Of a stretch of DNA of 64,000 bases, positions 60,999 through 64,000 are shown piece after piece. This DNA comes from Pseudomonas viridiflava (GTDB lineage Bacteria > Pseudomonadota > Gammaproteobacteria > Pseudomonadales > Pseudomonadaceae): positions 310,001-374,000 of the forward strand of contig NZ_UWFA01000505.1 of the NCBI RefSeq assembly GCF_900601905.1, given 5' to 3'. The first letter of the stretch is position 1; each line of letters starts with the position of its first letter. The translations under genes and the position numbers were made by a program. The notes beneath the pieces are model-generated. The model saw nothing but the letters and a program-made list of their open reading frames with translations, did no database searches and had not been told where the DNA came from.

Positions 60999-61994
60999 AT
61001 GTCGACCCAAGCCTCCGTGCCATTGCGGCGCGTCAGCATCCTGGCCATAGACGGGGTGTTCGCATCCACGCTGATGCAAGCCAAGGACTTTTTCCACATC
61101 GCCAGCCTGCGCTACAGCAAACAGCTGGGCCAGGGCCGAAAACCCGCGTTCGAAACCCGAATCGTCAGCCCGGACGGCAAGCCCGTCAGCAGCTTCAGCG
61201 AAGTCGTGTTGCCGGTGGACGGCGCGCTGGGCCAGAGCGATGTGATCGTGATCCCGGCGTTCTGGGATGACTTTGACAATGTGCGCGACCGTTACCCGCA
61301 AGTCATCCCCTGGCTGCGTCAGCAACATGCCAACGGTGCTGTGCTGTGCGGTGAAGCGAGCGGGGTTTTCTGGCTGGCCGAAGCGGGGCTGCTCGACGGC
61401 AAGGAAGCCACTACATACTGGCGCTACTTCAGCGAATTCAGTGAGCGTTTTCCGAAGATTCTGCTCAATCAGGAGAAACACCTGACAGACGCCGACAATC
61501 TTTACTGTGCAGGCGGCACGACGTCGGCGTGCGATCTGTACATTTATTTGATTGAACGCTTCTGCGGGGCCAACGTTGCGCAGACGGTTGCCCGGGACAT
61601 TCTCTACGAAGTGCAACGCAACTATTCGCCCGGCCGCATGGGGTTTGGCGGGCAGAAGCTGCATCAGGATGTGGTGATCCTGCAGATTCAGCACTGGCTG
61701 GAGGAGCACTTCGCAGACAAATTCCGCTTCGAGGATGTGGCCCGTGAGCACGGCATGAGCATTCGCAACTTCATGCGCCGCTTCCAGTCAGCGACTGGCG
61801 ACAAACCGCTGCACTACCTGCAACGGCTGCGCATCGAGACAGCCAAGGGCTTGCTGTCCGGCACACGCAAGAGCATCAAGACCATCAGCTACGAAGTCGG
61901 CTACGACGACGCCAGCTTCTTCGCCAGGCTGTTTCGCCAGCACACGGAATTGTCGCCCAACCAGTATCGGCAGCAGTTTCAGCAAGCGGCTTGA
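60999..61994 (+). CDS. GlxA-type regulator: DJ-1/PfpI domain plus AraC HTH
   Basis: A 331-residue transcription factor. Residues 10-195 form a DJ-1/PfpI (class I glutamine amidotransferase-like) domain with the nucleophile-elbow Cys in VLCGEASGVFWLAEAG. Residues 225-325 carry two AraC-type helix-turn-helix motifs (RFEDVAREHGMSIRNFMRRF and KTISYEVGYDDASFFARLF). In Pseudomonas such regulators (ArgR2, CdhR, GbdR) control amino-acid or carnitine/betaine catabolism; here the divergent acyl-CoA dehydrogenase is a plausible target. Confidence 0.92.
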   Translation: MSTQASVPLRRVSILAIDGVFASTLMQAKDFFHIASLRYSKQLGQGRKPAFETRIVSPDGKPVSSFSEVVLPVDGALGQSDVIVIPAFWDDFDNVRDRYPQVIPWLRQQHANGAVLCGEASGVFWLAEAGLLDGKEATTYWRYFSEFSERFPKILLNQEKHLTDADNLYCAGGTTSACDLYIYLIERFCGANVAQTVARDILYEVQRNYSPGRMGFGGQKLHQDVVILQIQHWLEEHFADKFRFEDVAREHGMSIRNFMRRFQSATGDKPLHYLQRLRIETAKGLLSGTRKSIKTISYEVGYDDASFFARLFRQHTELSPNQYRQQFQQAA

Positions 61995-62042
61995 CACGGA
62001 GCACCTGCAAACACGGTCCCACGCGCTCCGTTTTATTGCACG

Positions 62043-63137
62043 CTAGGGTTTGTGAGCCCGGGACAGAAATTCGTGGGACTGCATTTCCAGCAGTCGGCTC
62101 AAGGTCCGCTGGAATTCGAAGTTCAGACGGCCGCCGGTGTACAGGTCTTTCAGCTCGACCTCGGCCGAAATGATCAGCTTGACGTTGCGGTCGTAGAATT
62201 CGTCGACCATGTTGATGAAGCGACGGGCGATGTCGTCGGTGGTGACGCTCATCTGCTCGACGCCACTAAGCAGCACGGCATGGTAGATCTTGCCCAGCTC
62301 GATGTAATCGTTCTGGCTGCGCGGGCCGTCGCACAGTTCGCGGAAGTCGAACCAGGCCACATCGTCGCAGGTGCGTAGCGCACGAATTTCGCGATTTTCG
62401 ACCATCAACACGTCGTTCTCGACGGTCTGGGCGCAATCCGGGGTCAAAGCCTTGAAGCTTTTGCGCAGGCTTTCCTGAGCGGCTTCGTCCAGCGGGAAGT
62501 GGAACAGCTCGGCCTGCTCAAGATGACGCAGGCGATAGTCCACGCCGCTGTCGACATTGACGATATCGGTGTTCTGCTTGATCAGCGCAATGGCTGGCAG
62601 GAAGCGCGCACGCTGCAAACCGTCCTTGTACAACCCGTCGGGAACGATGTTCGAAGTCGCGACCAGGGTCACGCCGTTTTTGAACAACTCTTCCATCAAC
62701 GTGCCGAGGATCATCGCATCGGTGATGTCCGAAACGAAGAACTCGTCGAAACAGATCACCCGCGCCTCATCGGAAAACCGTTTGGCGATCAAGGTCAGCG
62801 GGTTCTTCTCGCCTTTGAGGGTGCGCATCTCTTCGTGCACGCGCTTCATGAAGCGGTGGAAGTGAGTCCGGACCTTGTCCTCGAACGGCAGCGCTTCGAA
62901 GAAGGTGTCGACCAGATAAGTCTTGCCCCGGCCCACGCCACCCCAGAAGTACAAGCCTTTTACAGGGGCCTGTTCTTTCTTGCCGAACAGCTTGCCGAAC
63001 ATGCCTGGCTTGCTTTGATGCGCGGCCACCAGATCGTCATAAAGACGCTGCAAGTGGCGCACGGCAGTTTCCTGCGCCGCATCGTGGAAGAAGTCGGGAC
63101 GCTTGAGATCTGCTTGGTATCGTTCTAGAGGGGTCAT
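62043..63137 (-). CDS. zapE: Cell-division ATPase ZapE
   Basis: A 364-residue AFG1-like ATPase that joins constricting Z-rings in E. coli. Start MTPLERYQADLKRPDFFHD at 63137. Walker A is FWGGVGRGKTYLVDTFF, Walker B is ICFDEFFVSDI, and the C-terminal HLLSRTVSRL-like region reads FQRTLSRLLEMQSHEFL. The 61-base gap to trpS holds nothing I recognise. Confidence 0.95.
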   Translation of the reverse strand: MTPLERYQADLKRPDFFHDAAQETAVRHLQRLYDDLVAAHQSKPGMFGKLFGKKEQAPVKGLYFWGGVGRGKTYLVDTFFEALPFEDKVRTHFHRFMKRVHEEMRTLKGEKNPLTLIAKRFSDEARVICFDEFFVSDITDAMILGTLMEELFKNGVTLVATSNIVPDGLYKDGLQRARFLPAIALIKQNTDIVNVDSGVDYRLRHLEQAELFHFPLDEAAQESLRKSFKALTPDCAQTVENDVLMVENREIRALRTCDDVAWFDFRELCDGPRSQNDYIELGKIYHAVLLSGVEQMSVTTDDIARRFINMVDEFYDRNVKLIISAEVELKDLYTGGRLNFEFQRTLSRLLEMQSHEFLSRAHKP

Positions 63138-63198
63138 ATTCGTTAGCAAGGCAACAAAAACGGGTCGTCACTGTAGCGACGGCCCGCAGGGTTGGCAA

Positions 63199-64000
63199 TT
63201 AGTCCTGTTGTGGGGCGAGGGCCAGTTTCAGGCTTTCAATGGCAGCATCGCGGGCCTGGGCGTCGGCGAATGCCGGGCTGTCTGCTACGCATTGGCCATC
63301 GAGCCAGAGGTGGAAACTATCGGTTTCACTGCGGATATCCAGTTCGCCACCCTGCTGCAGCTGCTTGCTGACCGCACCCGCAGCCTTGCCATCAGGGAAA
63401 TTGCGCGACAACAACAGCTGCTCGCCATCGGCCGCCAGCAGACGGAAACGGAAGCTGCCGTCCTCTTCGCGGAAGCTGACAAAGCGTACGCCCTTGGCGG
63501 CTTTTTTCTTGCCGGTGTCGGCCACCTGCACAACGCTGCGGAACGAGCGCAGACCCACTGATTCGCGCAACTCGCCTAGAAACGGCGTGGCGATCCTGCG
63601 GGCCTTGGCAGCACCCGCCAGCAGAATGTCTTCCAGATCAGCCGGGCGCTCCAGCAAGCGATTGTAGTGTTCCCGCTTCTCGCCCAGTTCGCTGTCGAGC
63701 AAGCTAAACAAACGGTTCTTGGCTTCACCCCAGCCCAGCCCCTGCAACAGCTCGGAACGGAACTCTGCGCCCTGCTCTGGCGTGGCGAAGGCCGAATACA
63801 GGGTGAACAGGTGCGAATTGTCCGGATCCTTGGCTTCACCAGGGGCCTTGGAGTCAGTCACGATGCGCGAGATGGCATCCTTGAGCTCCTTGGCGTTGCT
63901 GAACAGCGGAATGGTGTTGTCGTAGCTCTTCGACATCTTGCGCCCGTCGAGGCCCGGCAGTGTCGCGACGCTTTCTTCGATGACCGCCTCAGGCATCACG
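63199..64000 (-). CDS. trpS: Tryptophanyl-tRNA synthetase, N-terminus outside the window
   Basis: The C-terminal 267 or so residues of a class I synthetase. The KMSKS loop (LDGRKMSKSYDNTIPLF) is near the cut edge; the anticodon-binding helical domain follows (to about residue 160 of the visible part). Beyond the usual TrpS end is an extra domain (KGVRFVSFREEDGSFRFRLL, ADGEQLLLSRNF) that resembles the YegP/DUF1508 fold. Long TrpS forms are known in Pseudomonas (PA4439 is about 448 residues, from memory). Confidence 0.95.
   Translation of the reverse strand, partial: VMPEAVIEESVATLPGLDGRKMSKSYDNTIPLFSNAKELKDAISRIVTDSKAPGEAKDPDNSHLFTLYSAFATPEQGAEFRSELLQGLGWGEAKNRLFSLLDSELGEKREHYNRLLERPADLEDILLAGAAKARRIATPFLGELRESVGLRSFRSVVQVADTGKKKAAKGVRFVSFREEDGSFRFRLLAADGEQLLLSRNFPDGKAAGAVSKQLQQGGELDIRSETDSFHLWLDGQCVADSPAFADAQARDAAIESLKLALAPQQD

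Overview
The window is a piece of a Pseudomonas chromosome. The order dciA-secA-argJ, the division/cell-wall block from mraZ to lpxC, rnpB-rsmI-lpoA-yraN-gmhA, sspBA, petABC, rpsI-rplM, zapE and trpS matches the gene order I recall around PA4393-PA4439 of P. aeruginosa PAO1. High GC, codon use and several Pseudomonas-type palindromic intergenic repeats agree with a fluorescent or plant-associated species. The species cannot be fixed from this window alone.

Layout. 1-9.6 kb: the end of an alkyltransferase-like gene, an AmpG-type permease, a MscS channel, YajQ, a PanE-type reductase, an orphan sensor kinase, a cobalamin adenosyltransferase, a Nudix-ThiE fusion and argJ. 9.7-13.2 kb: secA and dciA. 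13.2-14.2 kb: a gene-free composite palindrome. 14.2-29.9 kb: an accessory island for phosphate scavenging. 30.0-47.9 kb: the dcw cluster on the minus strand (lpxC, ftsZAQ, ddlB, murC, murG, ftsW, murD, mraY, murF, murE, ftsI, ftsL, rsmH, mraZ), with a clear sigma70 promoter and MraZ operator in front of mraZ. 48-64 kb: rnpB, rsmI, lpoA-yraN, gmhA and a BON lipoprotein, sspA-sspB, petABC, rplM-rpsI, an aldo/keto reductase, an LCAD-like acyl-CoA dehydrogenase, a DJ-1/AraC regulator, zapE and the 3' part of trpS.

The island is the most interesting part. One minus-strand operon starts with a Tat-exported, lipobox-bearing protein related to SoxB/5'-nucleotidase and continues gspC-D-E-F-G-H-I-J-L-M-N. 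Divergent from it is a PhoX-family phosphatase that also has a Tat motif and a lipobox. gspK is displaced beyond phoX, and a dedicated tatABC follows. Two Pho-box promoters lie back to back between the divergent units. The layout closely matches the low-phosphate Xcp/UxpB/Tat-1 locus described in P. putida, so the system as a whole has a precedent. What that precedent does not explain is that the SoxB-like protein appears to have lost every recognisable metal ligand while keeping the fold and the export signals, so it may be a pseudoenzyme or accessory factor. Other unusual points are a very short GspC, an altered zinc motif in GspE, the detached gspK, and a nearly 1-kb imperfect palindrome at the island edge whose arms keep inner stems through compensating changes.

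I see no tRNA, rRNA, CRISPR array, transposase or prophage gene.
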